A DNA stretch of 64,000 nucleotides from Streptomyces sp. MMBL 11-1 (GTDB lineage Bacteria > Actinomycetota > Actinomycetes > Streptomycetales > Streptomycetaceae), in the NCBI RefSeq assembly GCF_028622875.1, contig NZ_CP117709.1, forward strand, positions 7,567,001 through 7,631,000, read 5' to 3'. Made by a program: the position numbers and the translations under genes. Positions 8,718-16,895 of this stretch are shown piece after piece. Position 1 is the first letter of the stretch. The number at the start of each line of letters is the position of its first letter. The notes under the pieces were generated by a model. It made no database searches, was not told the DNA's origin, and was given only the letters and a program-made list of their open reading frames with translations.

Positions 8718-10052
8718 ATGGCCGAGCGCAACAGACGGACCGTGCGTGACCTGCGGCGGGGCAACCGGGCGAGGGTATTGCAACGGTTGTATTTCGACGG
8801 CCCGCTGAGCCGCCAGGAGCTCGGACCGGTCACAGGCCTCAGTTCCGGATCCGTCAGCAACGTCGTCGCGGAACTGTCCGCCGAGGGCCTGCTGGAGGAG
8901 GCCGGTGTCGTCGACTCGGACGGTGGCCGCCCCCGTACGCTGCTGCGCGTCGCCCCTGGTGGCGGGCTGCTCGTCGGCATCGACATCGGCGAGACCCGGG
9001 TCCGCGTCGAGCTGTTCGACCTCTCCCTGACCGAACTGGCCCGCACCGAACGGCTGCTGGCCCAGCACGGTTACGACGTCGACCGCATCGTCGCCCACGT
9101 CCGCACCGGCGTCGCGGACGTGCTGCGCGACGCGGGCGCCGACCCCCGCCGACTGCTCGGCATCGGCATCGGGGTCCCCGGCATCATCGAGCGCGACGGA
9201 CCCGAAGGGCCCGACGGCACACGCGGCGCGGTGGTCCACGGCCAGACCATCGGCTGGCGCGCGGTCCCCTTCGAACAGCTCCTGCGCGAAGCGGTCGACG
9301 TGCCGCCCGAGGTGCCGCTGTTCATCGACAACGGCGCCAAGACGCTCGGCCAGGCCGAGATGTGGTTCGGCGGCGGCCGGGGCGCGGGCGCCGCCGCCAT
9401 CGCCCTCATCGGCTCGGGCGTGGGCGCCTGCGTCGACCACGGCGACATCCTCGACGAGGACCGCATGAGCCTCGCCCTCGAATGGGGCCACACCACCGTC
9501 CAGTTGCGCGGCCGCCGGTGCCGTTGCGGTTCCCTCGGCTGTCTGGAGGCGTACGCCGGCGCGGAAGCCCTGCGCGAGCGCTGGCACGAGGCGGGCGGCC
9601 CGCTGCCCGAGGACGCCGACGACGAGACGGCGCTGGCCGCCCTGCTCGCCGCCGCCTACCCGGTACGCGGTGGCCCGGCCCCGGACCCGGTGGCGCTCTC
9701 GCTGCTCGACGAGACGGCAGCATGCCTCGGTGCGGCCCTCGCCGATCTGATCAACCTCTTCCTGCCCGAACGGATCCTGATCGGCGGCTGGGCGGGCCTG
9801 CTCATCGGTCCCCGCCTGCTGCCCGACATCCGCCGGTACGCGAACGAGTACGCCCTGCGCCACGCGGCCGCCCGCACCACCATCGAGATGGGCCGCCTCG
9901 GCCCGGACGCGGTCACCGTGGGCGCGGCGACGCTCCCGCTCGCCGACTTCCTCACCCGGGGCGGCAGCCGTCCCGGGCCGGGCGGCGCCGGAGCGCCGCC
10001 CCGTACGGCCGTGGAGGCGGTCCGGGAACGTCACCGCACCTCGACGAAGTGA
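8718..10052 (+). CDS. ROK family transcriptional regulator
   Basis: The 444-aa product combines an N-terminal winged helix (LSRQELGPVTGLSSGSVSNV) with a ROK sugar-kinase-like domain. That domain has the nucleotide-fold start GGGLLVGIDIGETRVRVE, the zinc motif CRCGSLGCLEAY, and EWGHTTVQ. These regulators sense sugars or sugar phosphates and usually repress neighbouring uptake genes. It is divergent from the beta-glucoside transport operon across a 142-bp gap holding a palindrome, so it is the likely local repressor. The ATG at 8718 follows a strong GGAAGGAG site. Confidence 0.9.
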   Translation: MAERNRRTVRDLRRGNRARVLQRLYFDGPLSRQELGPVTGLSSGSVSNVVAELSAEGLLEEAGVVDSDGGRPRTLLRVAPGGGLLVGIDIGETRVRVELFDLSLTELARTERLLAQHGYDVDRIVAHVRTGVADVLRDAGADPRRLLGIGIGVPGIIERDGPEGPDGTRGAVVHGQTIGWRAVPFEQLLREAVDVPPEVPLFIDNGAKTLGQAEMWFGGGRGAGAAAIALIGSGVGACVDHGDILDEDRMSLALEWGHTTVQLRGRRCRCGSLGCLEAYAGAEALRERWHEAGGPLPEDADDETALAALLAAAYPVRGGPAPDPVALSLLDETAACLGAALADLINLFLPERILIGGWAGLLIGPRLLPDIRRYANEYALRHAAARTTIEMGRLGPDAVTVGAATLPLADFLTRGGSRPGPGGAGAPPRTAVEAVRERHRTSTK

Positions 10053-10232
10053 GCGGGCGATGTACGCGTGACGCGTCGTGGGCCGCCCGGGCGCCGGCCT
10101 CGGGGGAGTCCAGATGGTCGAACACCGACAGGGGCGGGGGTGACGCCGGATCACATGGACGGCGACCCGGACACGGGGTGGAGGAAGGGCAGCAGCGGCG
10201 CTCACGGGGACATGCTGGCGCATGCCGGGGAA

Positions 10233-10286
10233 GCGACGGGCGACGGATCAGCGACGGGCGACGGGTCAGCGACGGGTGACGGGTCA
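10233..10286. repeat. Three tandem 18-bp repeats
   Basis: Three consecutive 18-bp units of the form GCGACGGGYGACGGRTCA start at 10233, 10251 and 10269, differing at two positions. They lie in the 281-bp gap between the ROK gene and the small membrane protein gene. Frames through them on both strands lack convincing coding character. No other signal was recognised in this gap. Confidence 0.75.
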
Positions 10287-10333
10287 GCGGGGTTGCGGGT
10301 TCGGCCGGGCGCAGTAGGTCCTGCGGGTTCCGC

Positions 10334-10810
10334 TCAGCGCCGGCCGCCGCCTCCGGTCGTGCCGGTGCCTCCGGTGCCGCTCCCGCCCGTTGCACTGCCT
10401 GGTTGTCCCCCCAGGTCGAGGGTGTCCAGGATGCGGGTGATCGCGAGGGAGGCGAGCTCGGCGAACCGGTCGGTCTGCTCCTCCCGCTCCGCGCGCTGCC
10501 GCTGGCTCTCATCGAGCTGCCCGATCCACGCGCCTTCGGACACCGGAGCCACGACGACGAGGAAGAGCAGCGCGACCATGATGCCGATGTTGACGCCGGA
10601 GAGGGATCGCTGGAAGAAGTTGGCGGTGAGGCCCAGCGGCAGCCGGGACTCGCCGAACCGCGTCGGGCGCAGCCGCCTGACCCGCGCGACGAGACTCGGG
10701 CGGCGCAGGAGGACGTAACTGCCGACGGCCAGCACCGTGTGGGCCGCCATCCAGTACAGCCAGTGCACCTCGGTCAGCCCTTGGACCTTCTCCACCACCG
10801 CGAGCACCAC
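10334..10810 (-). CDS. Small membrane protein of unknown function
   Basis: The 158-aa product has two hydrophobic helices (about residues 18-36 and 74-91) joined by an Arg-rich loop. A Glu/Arg-rich amphipathic stretch and a Gly/Thr-rich low-complexity tail follow. I recognise no family. It starts with GTG 15 bp after the LacI-family gene, in the same direction, so the two may be cotranscribed. GTG codons two and six positions later could also serve as starts. It could be a conserved Streptomyces membrane protein. Confidence 0.55.
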   Translation of the reverse strand: MVLAVVEKVQGLTEVHWLYWMAAHTVLAVGSYVLLRRPSLVARVRRLRPTRFGESRLPLGLTANFFQRSLSGVNIGIMVALLFLVVVAPVSEGAWIGQLDESQRQRAEREEQTDRFAELASLAITRILDTLDLGGQPGSATGGSGTGGTGTTGGGGRR

Positions 10811-10825
10811 GGTGACCAGCCCTCA

Positions 10826-11935
10826 TCAGGCCGAACCCCGTACCACCAGCTCCGGTTCGAAGATCACGGAGGTCACCGGGGCGTCCGGCCGGGCCAGCCG
10901 GTCCAGCAGCAGGCGCGTCATCTCGGCGGCCATCTGCTCCACCGGCTGGCGGACCGTGGTGAGCGGCGGACGGCAGGCCAGGGCCGCGCTGCTGTCGTCG
11001 AAGCCCACTACTGCCACGTCTCCCGGAATCGAGCGGCCGTGCCCCCGCAGGACGTGGCAGGCGCCCAGGGCCATCAGGTCGTTGGCGGCGAAGACCCCGT
11101 CCAGGTCCGGATGCTCCGCCAGCAGCCGCTCCATCGCCGACTCCCCGCTCGTCTGGGTGAACTGCCCCTCCGCGATGGGGATGTACGGGTACCCGTGGCG
11201 GGCGAGGGTGTCCCGGAAGCCCGTCATGCGGGCCTCGCCCGCCGGTACGTCCAGCGGGCCGCTGATCGTCGCGATCCGGCGGCAGCCCCGGCCCAGGAGG
11301 TGTTCGGCCGCCAGCCGGGCCCCGTCCTGGTGCGCGAGGTCGACATAGCTGACCGGGACCGGCCGCGCGGGGCGTGCGAACAGGACGGCGGCCAGGCGGG
11401 CCTCCGCGATCAGGGCGGGCAGGGGGTCCTCGGCGTGCGTCGAGACGACCAGGGCCCCGTCCGCGCTGCCCTGCCGCAGATACGCCACCACCTCCTCCCG
11501 GGCCCGTGAGGTCTCCGCGAACATCAGCACGGGGTGCATCCCGCGCGGACGCAGAGAGTCGACCACCCCGGTCACCACCCGGCCGAAGAACGGGTCGGCG
11601 AACACCTGCGCGGTGAACGAGCCGGAGTCCCCGCTGCCCCCGTCCGGGCCCTTAGGCCCCCCGGTGCCCGAATCCCCGCGGGTCGCCTCCGGTTCGGCAC
11701 CCGCGCCCGACACCACCAGGGCGATGGAGCCGGCCCGCCGGGTCACCAGGGACCTGGCCGCCCGGTTGGGCGTGTAGCCCGTCACGGAGACCGCCTGCCG
11801 TACGGCCTCCTGGATCACCGGGTCCACATTGCGCACCCCGTTGACGACCCGGGAGACGGTGGCGCGCGAGACGCCGGCCGCCCGCGCCACGTCCTCCAGG
11901 GTGGGAGCTGCGGCCGACCGCTGATCATCCGTCAT
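10826..11935 (-). CDS. LacI family transcriptional regulator
   Basis: The 369-aa product has the LacI DNA-binding helix-turn-helix (LEDVARAAGVSRATVSRVVNG) at residues 12-32 and a periplasmic-binding-like sugar-sensing core. Family blocks include DGVFAANDLMALGA and VAVVGFDDS. An unusual Gly/Pro/Asp-rich insert of about 25 residues sits between the first core strand and FTAQVFADPFFGRVV. The ATG at 11935 is chosen because the HTH follows at once and an AAAGG site precedes it. A perfect palindrome 22-35 bp upstream suggests autoregulation. Its sugar and other targets are unknown. Confidence 0.92.
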   Translation of the reverse strand: MTDDQRSAAAPTLEDVARAAGVSRATVSRVVNGVRNVDPVIQEAVRQAVSVTGYTPNRAARSLVTRRAGSIALVVSGAGAEPEATRGDSGTGGPKGPDGGSGDSGSFTAQVFADPFFGRVVTGVVDSLRPRGMHPVLMFAETSRAREEVVAYLRQGSADGALVVSTHAEDPLPALIAEARLAAVLFARPARPVPVSYVDLAHQDGARLAAEHLLGRGCRRIATISGPLDVPAGEARMTGFRDTLARHGYPYIPIAEGQFTQTSGESAMERLLAEHPDLDGVFAANDLMALGACHVLRGHGRSIPGDVAVVGFDDSSAALACRPPLTTVRQPVEQMAAEMTRLLLDRLARPDAPVTSVIFEPELVVRGSA

Positions 11936-11956
11936 GAGCGCCTTTATAGCACTATC

Positions 11957-11970
11957 GGAGAGCGCTCTCC
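11957..11970. promoter_or_regulatory. LacI-family operator palindrome
   Basis: GGAGAGCGCTCTCC is a perfect 14-bp palindrome placed 22-35 bp upstream of the LacI-family start codon and next to an AT-rich GATAGTGCTATAAA segment that may hold the -10. It has the GAGCGCTC core typical of LacI-family sites in Streptomyces. A second identical copy lies at 1132-1145. The rest of the 297-bp gap to the rpf-like gene shows no signal I can name. Confidence 0.6.
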
Positions 11971-12232
11971 ATGGGGTGGCTGTCCGCTTGCGTCCGCATC
12001 GGTACGCCCAACCGTCGACCGGCGGGCGGAGCTCGACGAGGCGGCTCGACGAGAAGGCGTCCGACCAGTGAGCCGCCCGTCGCGTCGGTTCATCGGCCCG
12101 TGGCCCGGAGAGCGGATTCCGGCCACGGAGTGGCCCGGAGCGGCCGAGTATCACGTTTTGCTTGTGATCAGTCACCGTGCGGACCTAGGTTGCCCTGTGC
12201 GAGATGACCCGAAGCCAGTGGGGGAGCCACGT

Positions 12233-13585
12233 ATGGCCGCGAACGGACGGCACCGCAGATACCAGCCGAGCCGGATCAACCGCGCCTCGCTCACGGTGAC
12301 GGCGGGCGGCGCGGGCCTGGCGCTCCCCCTGATCACCGCGGCGTCGGCGGGGGCCGCACCGGTCGAGGTCTGGGAGAAGGTCGCCGCCTGCGAGTCCAGC
12401 GGCGATTGGACCGTCAACACGGGCAACGGCCATTACGGCGGCCTGCAGTTCAGCGGCTCCACCTGGGCGGCCTTCGGCGGCACGCGGTATGCGCCGCGCG
12501 CCGACCTGGCCACCCGTGACCAGCAGATCGACATCGCCGAGAAGGTGCTGGACGGCCAGGGCCCCGGCGCCTGGCCCACCTGTTCCGTGCGTGCCGGGCT
12601 CACCCGGGGCGGGGACGCGCCCGGGGCCGCCCCGGAGGCGGGGACCGACACGCAGAGCGTGGCGAGCAGGACCGTCCGGGCCACGGCGCCTCGGAGCGCG
12701 CCGCCCCGGCAGCCGCAGACCCGTCCCGCCGAGGCGACCCCCACCCACGTGCCGGGCAAACGCGACTCGTACACCGTCGCGAGCGGCGACTCCCTCTCCG
12801 GGATCGCGTCCGCCCAGCGGGTGCGCGGCGGTTGGCAGAGCCTCTACGCGGCCAACCGCACCGTCGTCGGGGACGACCCGGACCTGATCCTCCCCGGGCA
12901 GCGGCTGAGCCTCGACCGGAGCCGGGAGGCGAAGGCGGGGGAGGGGAAGAATCCGGGACAGCCCGTGCGCAGGGCGGCCCCGAAGCCCCCGGCGGCGACG
13001 CCCGGGGCGAAGAAGGCGGATCAGCGCAAGGCCGAACCCAAGAAGGAAGCCCCCGAACAGCGGGCCCCGAAGAAGGAAGCGCCGAAGAGAGCCGCTCCGA
13101 AGAAGGAAGCTCCGAAGAAGGAGGCGCCGAGGAAGGCAGCTCCCCAGAAGGAGCGTTCCGCTCCGGAGCGCGCCGTGAAGCACTCCGGCTTCAGCGCCCC
13201 GGTGTCGGCCGGCACCGGCACTCCCTACCGGCAGGCCGGCGGCTGGTCCAGCGGCTATCACACCGGGGTGGACTTCCCCGTGCCCACCGGGACATCGGTG
13301 AAGTCGGTGGCTCCGGGCCGCGTCGTCTCGGCCGGCTGGGCCGGAGCGTACGGCTACGAGGTCGTCGTCCGGCACAACGACGGCAAGTACAGCCAGTACG
13401 CCCACCTCTCCGCGCTCCACGTGCGCGCGGGTCAGTCGGTCTCCGGCGGGCAGCGCATCGCCCGCTCCGGCTCCACGGGCAACAGCACGGGCCCGCACCT
13501 GCACTTCGAGATCCGTACGGGCCCCGGCTACGGCTCGGACGTCGACCCGCTCGCCTACCTCCGGGCGGGCGGCGTCAGGGTCTGA
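12233..13585 (+). CDS. Secreted Rpf-LysM-M23 cell-wall hydrolase
   Basis: The 450-aa product has a signal peptide (about residues 1-42) and a resuscitation-promoting-factor transglycosylase domain at about 43-120 (VWEKVAACESSGDW with catalytic Glu, then GHYGGLQFSGSTWAAFGG). A LysM domain follows at about 178-225 (YTVASGDSLSGIA...LILPGQRL), then a Lys/Ala/Pro/Glu-rich repeat linker and a C-terminal M23 metallopeptidase at about 335-445. The M23 domain has HTGVDF and HLHFE metal ligands. It should cleave peptidoglycan glycan and peptide bonds, as for spore germination or growth restart. The architecture resembles Streptomyces Rpf proteins that carry an M23 domain. Its 3' end overlaps the convergent transporter gene by 31 bp. 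Confidence 0.92.
   Translation: MAANGRHRRYQPSRINRASLTVTAGGAGLALPLITAASAGAAPVEVWEKVAACESSGDWTVNTGNGHYGGLQFSGSTWAAFGGTRYAPRADLATRDQQIDIAEKVLDGQGPGAWPTCSVRAGLTRGGDAPGAAPEAGTDTQSVASRTVRATAPRSAPPRQPQTRPAEATPTHVPGKRDSYTVASGDSLSGIASAQRVRGGWQSLYAANRTVVGDDPDLILPGQRLSLDRSREAKAGEGKNPGQPVRRAAPKPPAATPGAKKADQRKAEPKKEAPEQRAPKKEAPKRAAPKKEAPKKEAPRKAAPQKERSAPERAVKHSGFSAPVSAGTGTPYRQAGGWSSGYHTGVDFPVPTGTSVKSVAPGRVVSAGWAGAYGYEVVVRHNDGKYSQYAHLSALHVRAGQSVSGGQRIARSGSTGNSTGPHLHFEIRTGPGYGSDVDPLAYLRAGGVRV
13028..13160 (+). repeat. Lys/Ala/Pro/Glu repeat linker in the rpf-like gene
   Basis: The DNA repeats variants of CCGAAGAAGGAAGC, encoding APKKEAPK-type units about eight times. This gives a charged flexible spacer between the LysM and M23 domains. 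Such linkers span the cell wall and can vary in length between strains. Confidence 0.7.
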
Positions 13586-14727
13586 ACCGTCCGCTCGGAG
13601 CGCGGGCGCCGCAGGGTGGCTCCGCCGCGCCGCCGCTGCTCCATGAGCGGCCCCGGGGCCCCGAACTCCAGCTGCGGTACCGCCTGTCCCGGCGGCAGGG
13701 GCGACGCCACGTGCGCCACCGGGAGCCGCCCCGCCGCGGGTTCCGGCACGACCGGTGACGGCGAGGTGCGCCCCTCCTCGGCGTTCCGCGAGGTGGTGGC
13801 GCCCGGCACACGGGGTGCCGAACCGGAACCGGCGGCCCGGTCGGCGCCCGACGGGCCGGGAGCCACCGCCTCGGGAGCCCTGCACGCCCCCTGGGCGTGC
13901 TCCCTACTCAGCCGCTCCCGCGTCAGCATGACCAGACCGCCTGCGGCCAGGAGACCGCAGGAGAGGGCCAGGACGGCGCCCGGGAGGCCGTGGCGGAAGT
14001 GCTCGCCGAACAGCGTGAGACCGATCGCGGCGGCCACCACCGGGTTGACCACCGTCACCGTCGCGAGCGGCGCCGTGAGGCCCGCGTCCCGGTAGGCGGC
14101 CTGGGACAGGAACAGGCCCGCCGCCGCGAGCCCGGCGATCACCAGCAGCGGCAGCGCGCCCGAGCGCAGCGACCCGGACGTCCACTCCACGGCCACGGTC
14201 TTGGTGAACACCGAGGCCATGCCGAACGCCGCGCCCGCGCCGGTGGCCAGGACGATGCTGCGCAGGGCTGGCCGCCGCAGCGTACGGGCGAGGACGACGA
14301 GCGCGCCGACGGCCCCGAACGTCAGTGAGGCCAGCAGGATCTGTTCGGGACCGTTCAGGGTGTGCGGCTCGGCGTTCCCCGTGAGTGCCAGCAGCCCCCC
14401 GAGCCCGGCCGTCGCCATCAGGGCGCCGCGCCAGGCCGTCGCCCCGGCCCTCCGCCCGACGAACAGAGCCGCCATCGGGAGGGCGAAGACGATCGTCAGC
14501 GCGCCGAGCGGCTGGACCAGGCTGAGCGGGCCGTAGGCGAGCGCCACCACGTGCAGGACCGCCCCGGTCCCGTTGAGGAGGACGGCGACCCACCACACGC
14601 CGTTGCGCAGCAGGGCGTGCCAGGAGGTGTCATCAGTCGCGGCCACGCGTTCCTGGATGATCGCCCCGGCCGCGTAGGCGACCGCGGAGATCAGTGACAG
14701 GAGCACGGACAGCGCAAGGGAACTCAT
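13555..14727 (-). CDS. DMT superfamily (EamA-like) membrane transporter
   Basis: The 390-aa product has about ten transmembrane helices in its first 285 residues, arranged as two repeats. EamA/NIPA-like blocks include YGPLSLVQPLGALTIVF and LTAPLATVTVVNPVVAAAIG. A long Pro/Ser/Arg-rich cytoplasmic tail follows. Substrate is unknown; relatives export metabolites or move small cations. The ATG at 14727 begins MSSLALS and is preceded by in-frame GTGs at 14736 and 14733, either of which could be used. The 3' end overlaps the convergent rpf-like gene, and the tail is low-complexity, so the last residues are uncertain. Confidence 0.8.
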   Translation of the reverse strand: MSSLALSVLLSLISAVAYAAGAIIQERVAATDDTSWHALLRNGVWWVAVLLNGTGAVLHVVALAYGPLSLVQPLGALTIVFALPMAALFVGRRAGATAWRGALMATAGLGGLLALTGNAEPHTLNGPEQILLASLTFGAVGALVVLARTLRRPALRSIVLATGAGAAFGMASVFTKTVAVEWTSGSLRSGALPLLVIAGLAAAGLFLSQAAYRDAGLTAPLATVTVVNPVVAAAIGLTLFGEHFRHGLPGAVLALSCGLLAAGGLVMLTRERLSREHAQGACRAPEAVAPGPSGADRAAGSGSAPRVPGATTSRNAEEGRTSPSPVVPEPAAGRLPVAHVASPLPPGQAVPQLEFGAPGPLMEQRRRGGATLRRPRSERTVQTLTPPARR

Positions 14728-14969
14728 GTACACCACGATGTCCCGTCCGGGGCCCCACGTCGTCGTCCTTGAGAGTGCACTTCGGCCTACTGCCCCAGTA
14801 GTACGGCCGTCGGCCCGACGTCCTCCTCCCGACGGTAGTCCTCTCACCCTCAGGCGTCAGAAGTTACCGCCCGGCGGATACGGTGAGCCGCGACGGCGAC
14901 ACCGCCGGTGCCCGTACGGCCGGTCACGAAAGCGGTCCGGAAACGGGCCGGGAACCGAGGGGGCAGGAC

Positions 14970-15674
14970 ATGGACCTGGTGCTACTGGCGTCGGTCGGTG
15001 GATTCTTCGCGCTGCGGACCACCCCGGTGCCGGGTGGTGGCCACCGGCCGCTGGAGGAGTTGTACGCGGGGGACGACGGTCCTCTCGCCGCGCGTGTCGA
15101 CAAGGTCGCGGCCCGCCTCGCGGCCCCCGAACGCAGGGTCGCCGCCTCCATCGCCCACCTCGGGCTCGCCGCCCGGCTCTGGTCCCTCGCGCTGGGCCCG
15201 GCCGCGCTCTTCGGGCGGTTCCCCGCCCTGACGCCCGGTGCCCTCCACTGGGACCCGGCGGCCACCTCGCCGGACGACCTGTGGCTCGCGGGGACGACCG
15301 AGCTGCCCGGCACGGCGGCCCGGATCCGCGAGGAGGTCCAGTACGGGCATCTGGACCCGCTGTCCGAGGCGCTCCGGCGCGACGGTGCCATCTCCCCGCA
15401 GCTGCTGCGGGGCAACGCGGGGTCCGCGCTCGCCGGAGCCGTACGCGAACTCGTCGCCTTCGCACGCGCCCACGACCGGCCGGACGTGGCCGGACGGGCC
15501 CGCGCACTGGCGGCCGAGCTCTTCGACGACGAGGCGCTGCGCCACACCGGGGCCCCGCACGGCCCGGCGTTCCGGCGGCGCAGCTGCTGCCTGTACTGGC
15601 GCTGCCCGGGCGGCGGGCTGTGCGGGGACTGCGTGTTCGACCGGGCACCAGGGCCAAGGGCGGCGGGACGGTAG
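14970..15674 (+). CDS. FhuF-like (2Fe-2S) ferric iron reductase
   Basis: The 234-aa product ends with CCLYWRCPGGGLCGDCVF, the C-terminal cysteine cluster that binds a [2Fe-2S] centre in FhuF-type siderophore-iron reductases. The upstream FhuF-like domain (LASVGGFFALRT, LRGNAGSALAGA) is intact. It probably releases iron from imported ferric siderophores in the cytoplasm. The ATG at 14970 follows GAGGGGGCAGGAC and starts at conserved sequence; an in-frame GTG at 14883 would add 29 unconserved residues. No siderophore genes are adjacent. Confidence 0.8.
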   Translation: MDLVLLASVGGFFALRTTPVPGGGHRPLEELYAGDDGPLAARVDKVAARLAAPERRVAASIAHLGLAARLWSLALGPAALFGRFPALTPGALHWDPAATSPDDLWLAGTTELPGTAARIREEVQYGHLDPLSEALRRDGAISPQLLRGNAGSALAGAVRELVAFARAHDRPDVAGRARALAAELFDDEALRHTGAPHGPAFRRRSCCLYWRCPGGGLCGDCVFDRAPGPRAAGR

Positions 15675-15697
15675 CCGTCCCGCCGCCCCCGGGCACG

Positions 15698-16060
15698 TCA
15701 GGAGGGCAGAACGGCGTCGATGGCGGCGTCCACGGACGGCAGGACGGGCAGAGCGGTGTCGAGGCCGATCATCTCGATGAGGCGGCGCATGAACGGGGAC
15801 GGGGCGGCCAGCCGCAGCCGGTCGCCCAGGGCGGTGTGTCCCTGGAGGAGCACGTTCACCGTCGTCGAGTCAGCGAAGCCGACGCCGGAGAGATCCACGA
15901 CGACCGGGCCGGAGCCGTGGCCGGCCGCGGAGGTCAGGGCGAGTCCCAACGGTGCGACGCTGTCGATATCGAGATCACCCGAAACGGTGAGGACCGATGC
16001 GTCCCGTTCCTGCCGGGTGGTGATTCTGACGGCTCTGTCTTCGTTGGGCGATGAAAGCAC
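15698..16060 (-). CDS. STAS domain anti-sigma factor antagonist
   Basis: The 120-aa product is a single STAS domain. It has VLTVSGDLDIDSVAPL and the phospho-acceptor region VVVDLSGVGFADSTTVNVLL, where the Ser/Thr pair after Asp is the usual target of an anti-sigma kinase. Such proteins release a sigma factor by binding its anti-sigma partner when unphosphorylated. The GTG at 16060 is used because homology begins there, with GAGG 12 nt upstream. It is convergent with the FhuF-like gene and next to MarR, PP2C and HATPase genes, so it fits a partner-switching network. Confidence 0.88.
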   Translation of the reverse strand: MLSSPNEDRAVRITTRQERDASVLTVSGDLDIDSVAPLGLALTSAAGHGSGPVVVDLSGVGFADSTTVNVLLQGHTALGDRLRLAAPSPFMRRLIEMIGLDTALPVLPSVDAAIDAVLPS

Positions 16061-16168
16061 GGAAGGCACCTCAGGCGGGTCGGAAGGGGGTGGAGAGCCG
16101 TTCTGCCGGACAGGTCGGCGTGGTTCCGTCCCTGGTCGCGGCGGGTACGGGTAACGATAGAAGTAACA

Positions 16169-16184
16169 GTTGCCATTTGACAAC
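16169..16184. promoter_or_regulatory. Imperfect palindrome upstream of the STAS gene
   Basis: GTTGCCATTTGACAAC has arms GTTGYCA/TGRCAAC, the size and form of MarR-family sites. It lies in the 233-bp gap between the MarR gene's 3' end (16294) and the STAS gene start (16060). Two CGGGTAAC copies (16148-16155 and 16194-16201) flank it. Control of the STAS gene by the adjacent MarR protein is inference. Confidence 0.35.
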
Positions 16185-16293
16185 ATTCTCCAGCGGGTAA
16201 CAATCTGATCCCCAGCGGTCGCTCGGCCGGCAGGCGAAGACGGAGAGCCGAGGGCGGAGAGCCGATGGATGCGGAAGCAGGAGCTGGATGAGG

Positions 16294-16809
16294 CTAGGCG
16301 CTGTCGGCGACATCATCGCGGAGTGGAGGGGCGGCCGTATCCCTTCGCGGGGAAAGGCGCTCCGAAGCGGCGGCGTGGAAGGCCGCGAGCCCCTCGGCGA
16401 GGGCGGCGAGGGCGGCGGGATCCATGCGCTCCAGCACGGCGTTCAGTTCGCCGGCGCGCAGGGCCCGGTATTCTTCGAGAAGGGTGCGGCCGCGCATGCT
16501 CAGCCGCAGTTCCACTTCGCGCCGACTGGTCGGGCTGGGCGCCCGCAGGACGAGCCCCATCGCCTCCATCCGGTCGCAGAGCCTGCTGACGGAGGGAGCG
16601 CGCGAGCCCAGGGCTTCGCCCAGCGCCCGCAGATTGGTGCCTTCCTGCTTCTCGATCACGAGCAGGGCCCGAAGCTGGGAGGGCGATACGGTTCCCGAAG
16701 CCGCCGATTCCTGGCCCCGGCCCCACAGCACCTCCAGCAGCTCCGAGGCGGCGACGGCGTCTGCGGACGCCTGTTCGCGACTGCTCGGGCGAAATCCTCG
16801 GTGGGGCAT
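16294..16809 (-). CDS. MarR family transcriptional regulator
   Basis: The 171-aa product has the MarR winged helix: SPSQLRALLVIEKQEGTNL, the recognition helix ALGSRAPSVSRLCDRMEAMGLV, and the basic wing SPTSRREVELRLSMRGR. It is of usual length with a short acidic/proline C-terminus. It lies between the STAS antagonist gene downstream and the divergent PP2C gene. Genes of this type often sit in Streptomyces stress loci; ligand and targets are unknown. The ATG at 16809 starts MPHRGFRPSS. Confidence 0.88.
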   Translation of the reverse strand: MPHRGFRPSSREQASADAVAASELLEVLWGRGQESAASGTVSPSQLRALLVIEKQEGTNLRALGEALGSRAPSVSRLCDRMEAMGLVLRAPSPTSRREVELRLSMRGRTLLEEYRALRAGELNAVLERMDPAALAALAEGLAAFHAAASERLSPRRDTAAPPLRDDVADSA

Positions 16810-16895
16810 TCAGCCACTGTGTCACCCGTCGGGCCCGCTTGTCAGCCCTGTCCCGGCCCCTACCACGTCAAGGGACGAAGATTGCGCGAGAGACC

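Noticed and set aside
10068..10718. Plus-strand frame through the 18-bp repeats
   Set aside because: It consists of repeat-derived GDGSAT units and antisense of the small membrane protein; no ribosome site or family match.
11936..12232. Cyclic-di-AMP (ydaO) riboswitch before the rpf-like gene
   Set aside because: Such switches precede some actinobacterial rpf genes, but I could not find the expected conserved blocks by eye; a covariance search is needed to decide.
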